64,000 nucleotides of DNA from Marinobacter vulgaris (lineage in GTDB: Bacteria > Pseudomonadota > Gammaproteobacteria > Pseudomonadales > Oleiphilaceae): the NCBI RefSeq assembly GCF_003344045.1, contig NZ_QFWX01000001.1, forward strand, positions 1 through 64,000, read 5' to 3'. Shown here piece after piece: positions 17,219 through 26,800 of the stretch (positions are counted from its first letter, which is position 1; each line of letters begins with the position of its first letter). The position numbers and the translations under genes were made by a program. The notes under the pieces were generated by a model. It made no database searches and was not told where the DNA came from. It saw only the letters and a program-made list of their open reading frames with translations.

Positions 17219-18021
17219 GCCTGGCGGGCAGAGCCGTAGATCAGCAGGAACACGGAAAATGCGGTAACAACCACTGACGGACCGGCCGGCGTATCGAAGT
17301 GCCAGGACAGTGTCAGTCCACCGCTAACGGCGATAAAACCGAATACGATGGCGAGCCCCACCATGTGCTCGGGGTTGTTTGCCAGCCGCCGGGCGGTCGC
17401 GGCTGGAATAATCAGTAACGCGGTAATCAGCAGCACCCCGACAATCTTCATGGCAACAGCGATGACGATCGAGAACATCAGCATCAGTGCCAGGCGCAGG
17501 CGTTCTACCGGCACGCCTTCAACCCTGGCCAGCTCCTCGTGGATGGTGCTCATCAGCAGGCCACGCCAAAGCACCGTGAGTAACCCCAGAATCAGCGCGG
17601 CGCCGCCGTAGATCCAGAGCAGGTCATGGCGGCTCATGGCCAGCAGGTCGCCGAACAGCAGGCCGGTCAGATCGACCCGGATATCCGGCATGAAGCTGAG
17701 GGTCACCAGGCCAATGGCGAGCGCACTGTGGGCCAGAATTCCCAGCAGGGTATCGGTGGCCAGGGTCTTGCTGCGGGAGAACAGAACCAGGGCGACAGCC
17801 AGCACCACGCAGGTGATGATCACACCCAGGTTGACCGGCACACTGATCAGAAAGCTCAGGGCAATGCCCAGCAGCGCGGAATGGGCCAGGGTATCTCCGA
17901 AGTAGGCCATGCGCCGCCACACCACGAAACAGCCCAGTGGGCCTGCGACCAGGGCCACACCCAGGCCGCCAATCAGGGCGCGCCAGAAGAAGTCCCCGAG
18001 GACCGCATCAATGATGGGCAT
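17209..18021 (-). CDS. znuB: zinc ABC transporter permease
   Basis: Inner-membrane channel of the high-affinity zinc importer. The protein has 270 residues, about seven to eight hydrophobic segments and the family motif DTLAHSALLGIAL near residue 43, and LEARVEGV-like coupling residues (HEELARVEGVPVERLR) in the loop that docks on the ATPase. The start (MPIIDAVLGDF) overlaps the end of znuC by 14 bases, implying coupled translation. The operon zur-znuC-znuB is complete except for znuA, the binding protein, which must be elsewhere. Confidence 0.93.
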   Translation of the reverse strand: MPIIDAVLGDFFWRALIGGLGVALVAGPLGCFVVWRRMAYFGDTLAHSALLGIALSFLISVPVNLGVIITCVVLAVALVLFSRSKTLATDTLLGILAHSALAIGLVTLSFMPDIRVDLTGLLFGDLLAMSRHDLLWIYGGAALILGLLTVLWRGLLMSTIHEELARVEGVPVERLRLALMLMFSIVIAVAMKIVGVLLITALLIIPAATARRLANNPEHMVGLAIVFGFIAVSGGLTLSWHFDTPAGPSVVVTAFSVFLLIYGSARQAQS

Positions 18022-18787
18022 GGGAGCACTCCCGGTGAACACCATCCTCGCCGGAGACCACATCGCCGTGCAGGTCGTGGCTGTGATTGTGGTGGTGATG
18101 GTACACCGCCAGGCTCTCCGCCACCGGCTGCCCGAAGGTTTCTATAAAGGCCGGGTCGTGGGAGATGTCTGCCGGGTATCCACTGCAGCAGATGTGCTGG
18201 TTCAGGCAGATGACCCTGTCGGTGGCCGCCATCACCAGATGCAGGTCGTGGGAGATCATGATGACGCCGCAGTTCAGCTCGTCCCGCAGGCCTCGAATCA
18301 GGTCATAGAGTGCTGCCTGGCCATTTATATCAACGCCTTGCGCCGGTTCATCCAGCACCAGCAGGTCCGGTCGTCGGGCCAGCGCCCGGGCCAGCAGAAG
18401 CCGCTGCTTCTCGCCACCGGAGAGGTGGTGGACCGAGGCATTGAACAGATGCTCAACGCCGGTCTTTGCCAGCGCATCCCGGCATGCCTGTTGCGGGCGG
18501 CCGCTGAGCAGCATGAAGCGCTTGACGCTGATCGGCAGCGTACTCTCCAGAGTCAGGTGTTGGGGCACGTAACCGATGGTCAGCCCCGGGGTCATGGTCA
18601 GGGAGCCTTCGGAGATTGGCTGAAGGCCCAGTACCGCCTTGATCAGCGTGGTCTTGCCGGCACCATTCGGGCCGATGATGGTGATGATGTCGCCCCGCCG
18701 GACACGCAAATCCACGTGATCAACCACAGGCCGGTCATCGAAGCGGACCGTAAGCTGTTTCAGTTCCAGCAGGGCTTCATCCGTCAT
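18008..18787 (-). CDS. znuC: zinc ABC transporter ATP-binding protein
   Basis: ATPase that powers zinc import through ZnuB. Walker A GPNGAGKTT, signature LSGGEKQRLLLARAL, Walker B LLVLDEPAQGVD and the switch His in MISHDLHLV are all present. The C-terminus is His-rich (HHHHNHSHDLHG and HECSHAHH), typical of ZnuC and probably metal-sensing. The start at MTDEALLE overlaps the end of zur by 11 bases; an upstream frame would only repeat zur sequence. Regulated with zur by the Zur box upstream. Confidence 0.95.
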   Translation of the reverse strand: MTDEALLELKQLTVRFDDRPVVDHVDLRVRRGDIITIIGPNGAGKTTLIKAVLGLQPISEGSLTMTPGLTIGYVPQHLTLESTLPISVKRFMLLSGRPQQACRDALAKTGVEHLFNASVHHLSGGEKQRLLLARALARRPDLLVLDEPAQGVDINGQAALYDLIRGLRDELNCGVIMISHDLHLVMAATDRVICLNQHICCSGYPADISHDPAFIETFGQPVAESLAVYHHHHNHSHDLHGDVVSGEDGVHRECSHAHH

Positions 18788-19271
18788 GGGCAGGTTCCGA
18801 TGCACAGCGGGGGCAGTAGCCTGCCACCTCAATGGTCACGTTGTCCGGCTGGAAAGATTCCTCCGCCGCCGCCCGTGTTACGGCACTCGATACGCCCGGC
18901 GCTGTCAGTTCCAGCACATTGCCGCAGCTACGGCAGATCAGGAACATGCCGTTATGACGCTCACCGGCATGGGTACAACCGATAAAGGCGTTGAGAGAAG
19001 CGATCCTGTGCACCAGGCCCTGCTGCTGAAGGAAGTCGAGCGCGCGATAGACGGTGGGCGGCGCCGCGTTGTGGCCGTCTTCTGCCAGAACCGCGAGCAC
19101 GTCATAGGCACCGAGGGGCTTGTGAGATTGCCAGATCAACTCCAGAACCCGTTCGCGGGTTGGTGTCAGACGGGCATTATGCTGCTGACAGATGGTCCTG
19201 GCATCAGCCAGTGCCTGGGCGACGCAGGCCTGATGATTGTGGGGACGGTAGGGAAGAGCGCTGGATGACAT
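18777..19271 (-). CDS. zur: zinc uptake regulator, Fur family
   Basis: Zinc-sensing repressor. The winged helix is at residues 25-90 (RLTPTRERVLELIW ... PPTVYRALDFLQQQGLVHRI), followed by the metal-binding dimerisation domain with CTHAGERHNGMFLICRSCGN and the terminal CPRC pair for structural zinc. I chose the ATG at 19271 behind AGGA; a GTG two codons upstream is possible. First gene of zur-znuC-znuB, with a Zur box directly upstream, so autoregulated. Confidence 0.93.
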   Translation of the reverse strand: MSSSALPYRPHNHQACVAQALADARTICQQHNARLTPTRERVLELIWQSHKPLGAYDVLAVLAEDGHNAAPPTVYRALDFLQQQGLVHRIASLNAFIGCTHAGERHNGMFLICRSCGNVLELTAPGVSSAVTRAAAEESFQPDNVTIEVAGYCPRCASEPAHDG

Positions 19272-19292
19272 GGGCACTGTCCTGCGGAATTT

Positions 19293-19310
19293 GCAACATT
19301 ATAACATTAG
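19293..19310 (-). promoter_or_regulatory. Zur box
   Basis: GCAACATTATAACATTAG, read on the other strand as CTAATGTTATAATGTTGC, matches the gammaproteobacterial Zur operator (GAAATGTTATA-type palindrome). It lies 22 bases upstream of zur, where bound repressor would cover the promoter. Confidence 0.75.
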
Positions 19311-19357
19311 CAAAACACAGTGCCACGTCTTCATTGAATGCAGCGAGGGTGGCTTGG

Positions 19358-19819
19358 TCAGCGCGATGCTTCCAGTGCCAGGGATTCGAGGTAGCCAAGG
19401 TCGGGGATGATGGCGGTTTCGCCTTCCACTTCCACCACCATCAGGTCCGCGGGGCCGGTATCGCCATCCACTTGTCTCACCTGGTCTTCCTCCAGGCGCG
19501 TCTGACTGGGGATGCCCTGGGTAACCAGTGCCATGAAAGGCACCGAGTTGTGGTGATCTCCTATGGTGTTGAGCACCACGATACGCCCCCGATTGCCGCC
19601 GGGAACTGTGAGCTTGCCGCCGTTGGCTGCGTCGTAGGAAATAACCGGCAGCTTCAGGCCGCGCCAGTTCAGCTCTCCCACCAGCCATTCCGGGGTGTTG
19701 GCTGCCGGGTCAGAACTGGCAAAATCCACAACTTCCGCTATCGAAACGTTCGGTAACAGCAGTTGGTTTTCGCACATGGGAATCATGACGCAGGGCAGGG
19801 TTTGGCTGTTGTCGTTCAT
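19358..19819 (-). CDS. chpC: chemotaxis CheW-like protein ChpC
   Basis: A CheW-domain adaptor of 153 residues that links receptors to the ChpA kinase in the type IV pilus chemosensory pathway. CheW features include the start (MIPMCENQLLLPNVSIAEVV), ELNWRGLKLPVISYD in the middle and IVVLNTIGDHHN. Last gene of the leftward pilGHIJK-chpABC operon, 11 bases after chpB. Named by position and length; CheW-like domains alone cannot separate ChpC from PilI. Confidence 0.88.
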   Translation of the reverse strand: MNDNSQTLPCVMIPMCENQLLLPNVSIAEVVDFASSDPAANTPEWLVGELNWRGLKLPVISYDAANGGKLTVPGGNRGRIVVLNTIGDHHNSVPFMALVTQGIPSQTRLEEDQVRQVDGDTGPADLMVVEVEGETAIIPDLGYLESLALEASR

Positions 19820-19830
19820 TGCTCATTTCC

Positions 19831-20883
19831 TCAGGCGGAATCCCGATTTTGCCGGCCCTTGAGCAGGCAGGATGCTTCAATCGTTTTGACGAGTTCCCGG
19901 GCCAGCTGCTCCGGCTTGCCACGGAACACGGAACAGCCGGTGGCTGCCACGGAGTCGGGCATCGAACTGTTGCCACAGCTGCTGCTTTCCTGGACCCAGA
20001 TGCGACTACCATAGGCCTTCAGCAGGGGCGCGGCAATGGCACCGTCGTTGCCCATGCCGGAAAACACGATGGCATGGCAACGGGCTCCATAGTGATCACC
20101 AATGTTCAGCAGCACCTGGTCAATAGACGGGCCGTAGGGGCCTGGCCAGGGCGTATCACGCCGCTGGAGCGCACCGCTGTCATCCAGGGTCCATTCATGA
20201 TCAACCGGCATCAGTATCACGTCACCGTTGTGAATACGGTATCCGCTCTCGGCCGGCTTCAGCTGGTAGTGAGCATGACGCCCCAGTACCCGGGTCAGTA
20301 CTTCGGTGAAGTTGTTGTCGATATGCTGGGCATAGACAAAACCCACCGGTAAGCCGGGCGGCAGGTTGTCGAGAAACGTTTTGACCGCGGCGGGGCCACC
20401 GAGTGATGCGCCCAGAATCCAGACCTCTTCTGCGGGCAGGTCCGCCGGAGCCGGCGGAATCCAGTGGGGCAGTTGGGGCGCGGCTGCCGTCGGCAGCTGC
20501 CTGTTGACGAGCTCTTCGATTTCGGCAGCGGAATCCAGGGTCTCCAGGTGTCCGAGGCATTGCTCGAGCTTGTCCAGTAACCTGCGTTCCCAGCGAAAGT
20601 ATTCGGTAGTGCCGGGTTTCGGCGCCGGGTCCAGTCCGAACAGGACTGGCGCTTGGGTATTTTCCAGCAGATGGTCAAACAGGACCGGGTGGTCTGCCTC
20701 GTCCTCCAGGGTAATCAGCCACAGGCTGGCATCGGGAAATACACGATAGCCCTGAAGGCGATCCGGGTCACCGGAAAAGCTGACCTCCAGGCCGAATCGG
20801 GAGGTCGCTTCCTGCAGCCGGTGACGCTGCAGGACGATATCCGAGACGATGCCGACCGTTGGCCGTCCTGGCTGGCCGGTCAT
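19831..20883 (-). CDS. chpB: CheB-type methylesterase ChpB
   Basis: Removes methyl groups from the pilus chemoreceptor PilJ. The catalytic triad is visible: Ser in WILGASLGGPAAV, His in YAQHIDNNF and Asp in FSGMGNDGAIAA. The N-terminal receiver-like domain lacks the usual aspartate cluster, as in other ChpB proteins. Length is 350 residues. The ATG overlaps the chpA stop codon by one base, so the two are coupled. Confidence 0.9.
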   Translation of the reverse strand: MTGQPGRPTVGIVSDIVLQRHRLQEATSRFGLEVSFSGDPDRLQGYRVFPDASLWLITLEDEADHPVLFDHLLENTQAPVLFGLDPAPKPGTTEYFRWERRLLDKLEQCLGHLETLDSAAEIEELVNRQLPTAAAPQLPHWIPPAPADLPAEEVWILGASLGGPAAVKTFLDNLPPGLPVGFVYAQHIDNNFTEVLTRVLGRHAHYQLKPAESGYRIHNGDVILMPVDHEWTLDDSGALQRRDTPWPGPYGPSIDQVLLNIGDHYGARCHAIVFSGMGNDGAIAAPLLKAYGSRIWVQESSSCGNSSMPDSVAATGCSVFRGKPEQLARELVKTIEASCLLKGRQNRDSA

Positions 20884-23800
20884 CACTGATTCCCGGTCAG
20901 CCGATTGATGGTGTCAAGCAGCTCGGTTTCCTGGAACGGTTTGCCAAGGTATTCGTTGACCCCTATGGCCAGTGCCCGTTCACGGTGTTTTTCACCGGTC
21001 CGGGAAGTGATCATACAGATCGGCGTATCCTTGAGATGGTCATCGTGGCGCACGAAACTGGCCACCTCAAACCCGTCCATGCGCGGCATCTCGATGTCGA
21101 GGAGGATGATGTCAGGCTGGTGATCCTGCAGTTGCGCCACGGCATCCAGGCCGTCTTTGGCAGTAATGACTTCCATGCCGTTACGCTCCAGCAGGCGCGA
21201 GGTAACCTTGCGCACGGTGACCGAGTCGTCCACCACCATGACCACGGTGGCCTGCTGCTCGCGGCGCGACGCTTCTTTCGCTTTTTCGAGGCTGGCGATG
21301 CGCTGGCGTTCCGACAATATGTCGGAACGGATCATGGCGGGCAGGTCGAGGATCACCACCACATTGCCGTCACCAAGAATGGTGGCACCGGAAACACCCC
21401 GGACCGTGCTGAACTGCGGGCCCAGGGATTTAACGACGATCTCACGGCTGCCCATCAGGCTATCTACCTGGAGGGCCATGGGCTGCTCCGCACCACGCAC
21501 CAGGATGACTGGCAGTGGCAGGGCCTGGCCCTGAAGTTTGGGATGATGATCACTGTTCAGCAGGCTGCCCAGATACTGCAGACGGTACTGCTGGCCAGCG
21601 TATTCATACAGGGGCGCGTCCGGCTTGTAGTATTCCTCAAGCTCGTAGGTACTGACCCGCACGATCCCCTCGATGGTGTTCAGCGGTATGGCGTAGAAGT
21701 CCTCACCAGTGGACACCATCAGTGCCCGGTTAACGGATACCGTGAACGGCAGGCGAACGGTGAATACGGTGCCCTTGCCGACGGTAGAGTCGATGTCCAG
21801 GCTGCCCCCAAGCTGTTTGATCTCGCTGGCAACCACATCCATGCCGACGCCGCGGCCGGAAATCTGGGTAACCTGCTGGGCAGTGGAGAAACCCGGCTGC
21901 AGGATGAACTGCAGGACTTCCCGCTCGCTGAGCTCCTCATCAGCCGACATCATGCCCTGGCGAATGGCCTTGTCGCGAATGACCCTGGCCGGTATGCCGG
22001 CACCGTCGTCGATCATTCGCAATACCACATCACCGCCTTCACGGGTCAGGGACAGGGTGACCTCACCGGTTTCCGGCTTGCCGGCGTCCTTGCGGTCCGC
22101 GGGCGCCTCAATGCCGTGATCCAGCGCGTTGCGCAGCATGTGTTCCAGCGGTGCGATCATGCGTTCGAGGATGTTGCGGTCCATTTCCCCTTCCGGGTTA
22201 CGGACATCAAACTCGACTTTCTTGCCGAGTTCGCCGCTGATCTGGCGGACGATCCGGCGCAGTCTGGGCACCATCGAGGCAAACGGAATCATCCGGGTCT
22301 TCATCAGACCTTCCTGAAGTTCCGTGTTGATCCGCGACTGCTGTACCAGCAGGGTCTCCGTATCCCTCACCCGGTCAGATAGGGTTTCCCGCAGGTCCGC
22401 AAGGTCCGATGAGGATTCCGTCAGTGCCCGCGACAGTTGCTGGATCGCGGAATAGCGATCCATTTCCAGTGGGTCGAAGTCGTCGCCGTAATCCGGGCCG
22501 TGCTCTTTCTCGGCGCGGAACAGAATCTGGGTCTCGGTCTCGATTTCCATCCGGCGCAGCTGCTCACGCAGGCGCTCGATGGTGGCTGCCATTTCTTCCA
22601 GGTTGTGGCTGAAGTCGCTGGTTTGCTGTTCCAGGCGGCCACGGGTAATGCTGGTTTCACCGGCCAGATTAACAAGCTCGTCCAGCAATGGTGCGGATAC
22701 CCGGATGGTTTCCTGGGGTGCGCGCTGGGCGGCGGCCGACTTCGCAGGTGCCCTGGACGGCGATTTGCCGGGCCTGGGCGCCGGCGCCACCGGTTTTTCC
22801 GGTGCGGAAGGTTTCTCTGCGGCCGGCTCGGGCATTTTTGGTGCCGCCGGTGTTTCCGCTGGTGTTTCGGTGGGCACCGGGGCCGAACCGGTGTTCTCGA
22901 ACCGGTTACGGATATCCGCGACCAGGCTCACGATGCCATCGTGGTCTTCTGTAATGGCCTGCCAGGCGTCATCGCCCGGCGTATTGCCGCCCAGGTCAAT
23001 CAGCCGCGTCTCCAGGCTGTGAGCCCGGTCACCCAGCCTGGAAAGCTGTGACAGCCGTGCACCGCCCTTGAGGGTGTGCAGTGCCCGCTGGGCTTCCTGA
23101 TTGAAGTGGTGGTTGGCCGGGTCTTTGCGCCAGTCGTCCAGTAGCTGTTCCAGCTGGTCCAGTATCTCGCCGGCCTCTTCCAGGAAGATCTCCAGCACTT
23201 CGGCATCGACAGCCTCTTCCTCGCCGGATGCTTCGGCAGGTGCAGAATCTGGGGACAGTTCTCCGCTCCGGGCTTTATGGGCATCCTGCAGTGCCTGGAC
23301 GAGTGTCCTGTCTGCAGCGGGTTGGCTGCCATCTTCCAGGCTGGCGAGCATGCTCCGCAGGGAGTCATGGGCTTTCTCGCTGAGTTCCAGCACAACAGCC
23401 TGGTTGTTGGAGCCGGCAATCAGTGGATCCAGCGCATCGGACCAGGCCTCGGCCAGGTCCGCAATGGGGTCAACATCGGACAGGCGCGCGCCACCCTTGA
23501 GGGTGTGCAGCTCCTGTTGCAGCTGGGTAACGCCGACCAGTTCTTCCGGTTCATCGCGCCACTGGGCAAGGCACTCGCCAATGGCTTCGTGAATCTCCAG
23601 GCCCTCATCCAGGAAAATGCCCGCCAGATCATCATCGGACGCCTGTGAAACGGCATCCCCAACGGAGCCGGGCTGTTCGTCGGTTTCGTCGGCCGTATCG
23701 GCTGTCGCTTCGGGCTCTTCCAGAGGTTCTTCGGGCTTGGCCGGCGGCAGTGGTTTGCCGCCAAGAATGGCTTTCACCTGGGCGACCAGCTCTGTTGCCG

Positions 23801-26800
23801 GTGGGCAGGGTTTTTGCGTGGCGACTTGTTCAACCATCTGCGCCAGCCGATCGTGGCAGGCAAACAGCAGATCGTTCATCTCATCACTGGCACTGAGCCG
23901 GCCTTCGGCCACCTTCTCGAACAGGTCCTCCAGTACATGGGTCAGGTCGCCAATGGCCTCGACACCGGCCATGCGGGCACCACCTTTGAGAGTGTGCACA
24001 TCACGTTGCAGTTCCGCCGCGACCTCACGGTTTGAGGTGTCCTCACTCCAGGCATGCAGGGCGCTGCCTGTAGAGTTGATCAGGTCGTAGGCTTCCTCCA
24101 GGAAAATACCCGTCAGCTCCGGATCAAGGTGGGAGAGGTCGGTGCCGTGTTCTTCCTCATCGAGCTCGGCCAGGGGAATGTCTTCCTCCCCCTCGGGTCC
24201 GGTGTCGTCGTGGTTCACGTCGGTTACCGGACGGGAGCCAGTGGCGCTGTCCATGTAAGCGTGGATCTCACTGATGAGATCCGGTGCCGGCCGCGGCTGT
24301 TCGTTCTGCTCCAGGGCATCCACCATCCCCGCCAGACGGTCGTGGCAGCGGAACAGCAGGTCGGACAGCTCGCCGGTAACGGCCAGACGCTGTTCCGTGA
24401 GCCCTTCGAAGAGGTTTTCCAGTTCGTGGGACAGGTCGCCAACCGACGGGATATCGGCAAGGCGTGCACCCCCTTTCAGGGTGTGCAGGTCCCTTTGCAG
24501 CAGGCGCAGAAGGTCAAGATTGTGGGTGTCGTCACTCCAGCTGTGCAGTGCATCGGCTGTGCTGTCGACCAGGTCACGGGCTTCCTCCAGGAAGATCTCC
24601 GCCAGTTCCTGGTCCATCTCTTCGTCGGTTTCCGTCAGTGGTGGCAGTTCGTCACTTTGTTCTTCCGGGGTGTCCTCGGCCTCAAGCTCAAAACTGCGGT
24701 CGATTTCCTCCAGATCACCGGTGAACGCCTGCTCAAAGGTATCCGTTGTTTCACCGGCTTCCTCGCTGGAAACGTCCAGAGCGAGCCTGTCCAGGTCAGC
24801 AACCAGTTCGTCACCGCTTTCAGTGGCAAGCCCTGCAGCCACCTGATCCATCATGTTGATCAGGTGTTCGTGGCCCGCGCGGATGGTATCGAAAAAGAGC
24901 GGATCGGGCCGGAACCCCGGCGTCGCAGAGCGCTGGTAAACATTCGCAAGCGCGCCCGAAAGCTCGGCAACGTCTGTCAGGCCAGCCTGTTGGGCACCGT
25001 CCGTCAACTGCTGCAACTCCGCGCGCAGGGTTTCCAGTGCGGAGATTTGTGCGGGATCGTCTGCCCACTCATCAAGAATCCGGTCGGCGTCCAGCAGGAT
25101 GTCCAGGCCTTCGCTGAGAAACAGCTGGACCAGCTGTGGCCGGTTGTCGTCTTCGGTTTCTTCATCTCGGGAGCGGGCACCCCGCAGCGTGGCGTTGCTG
25201 ATCTGATCCAGCTTTTCCAGGAAGGTGTCGGTACCGGGGAGGTCTTTCTGGGGATTTTCCCGGAGCTGGCTGAGACCCTGGGTCAGGAAGTCGCAGGCAT
25301 TGCCTATCAGGCCGACAACGTCCTGGTCAGCCCGTTTGTTCTGGGCACGGGCCTCTTTCACAAACCGCTCCAGCGGCGTGATCACGGCGGCAATGGGAGC
25401 GATTCCCGCGGTATGCGCGCTGCCTTTGAGGGTATGCAGCGCCCGCGAGAGATCGTCGGTGTAGGAAACGCTCGCCTTGTCACCGGCGGAGTGAATAAAG
25501 TCCTGCAGGGTTTGCAGGTGGGTCTCGGTCTCGCTCTCGAAAATATCCAGCAGCACCGGGTCGACGGCGCCGTCATCGTCTGCCTGGGCCTCAGCGGTGT
25601 GTCCCTCGTCCGGAGTTGTCGGCAACTCCGATGGCGGCATGGTGCTGGCGTCGGGAATCTCGCCATTGGCGAGGGCCGCCGCACGGGCTTCCAGCGCCGA
25701 GGTGTCAAGGGACGGAGCGCGCCGCTTCTCGAAATCGTCGACCAGTGCCGGTAGTACGGAGGTTACCTCATCCAGCAAACCGGCAATGTCATCGTTCATG
25801 AAGATGCTGCCGTCGATCACACGGTTAAGCATGTTCTCCACCGACCAGGCCAGTTCGCCCACGGCTGTCGCTCCGACCATGCGGCCGCTGCCCTTGAGGG
25901 TGTGGAATGCCCGTCGGACTTCAGACAATGCGGTACGGTCATCGTGCTGTCGTAGCAGCATGGGCAGGAATTCGCGAATGGTGTCCAGAACCTCACCGGC
26001 TTCCTCGATAAAGATTTCGAGAATTTCATCGTCGATAAGATCGTCTTCGGCGTCATCCGTTGCAGCAGGCGCTGTTGCAGCCGCCGGCGGCTCTGACCGG
26101 GTTTCCACCTCGGCAGGAGCGCTGTCAGACTCTGCAGCCGCGGTGGTCATGCCGTCACTGTCGGTCTTGCGTGTGGTGGACATCGCTTGGGCGCGCTCGA
26201 TGAGCGCTGCCACGTCACCGTCGGACTGGCCACTCCGGAAATCACTGATCAACGCCGGAATTCGGTCGATGACATCGTCGATCAGGCCGAACATGTCGTC
26301 GCTGGGACGAAGCGTCTGGTCAATGACCCGGTTGAGCAGGTTTTCCACCGACCAGGCCAGTTCACCAATACTGCTGGCGCCGACGAGGCGGCCGCTGCCT
26401 TTGAGGGTATGGAATGCCCGGCGGACTTCGGTCAGTGCCTCGCGATCCTCGTGGTTCTGGCGCAGGCGGGGATAGAATTCGTTGATGGTTTCCAGTACTT
26501 CTTCGGCCTCCTCGACAAAGATGCCGAGTATCTCGTCGTCCAGCAGCTCTTCATCCGAACCCCTGGCGTCCGCTTCGGCCGATTCTGCGGGCAGTTCCGG
26601 CTCAACCACCGGTACCTGTTCTTCCGATGGATGCCGCCAGGTGGGCTCTGCGTCAACCGGAAAGCCCAGATCGTTGAGGCTTGCCTCGGCTACGCCCAGA
26701 ATACTGTCATTGTCCTCAATGCCCTCCGCCAGCCGCTCCAGATAGTACTCGATGCTCGTAATCGCATCCGCCAGGGTATCCAGCTGCTTCCAGTCCGGAA

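Noticed and set aside
17909..18985. Rightward frame of 358 residues
   Set aside because: Opposite znuB, znuC and zur; no motifs and no ribosome site.
20859..25754. Long rightward frames of 507 and 566 residues
   Set aside because: Antisense to chpA, where GC-rich codons leave the opposite strand open; composition is Gln/His/Gly-rich and not protein-like.
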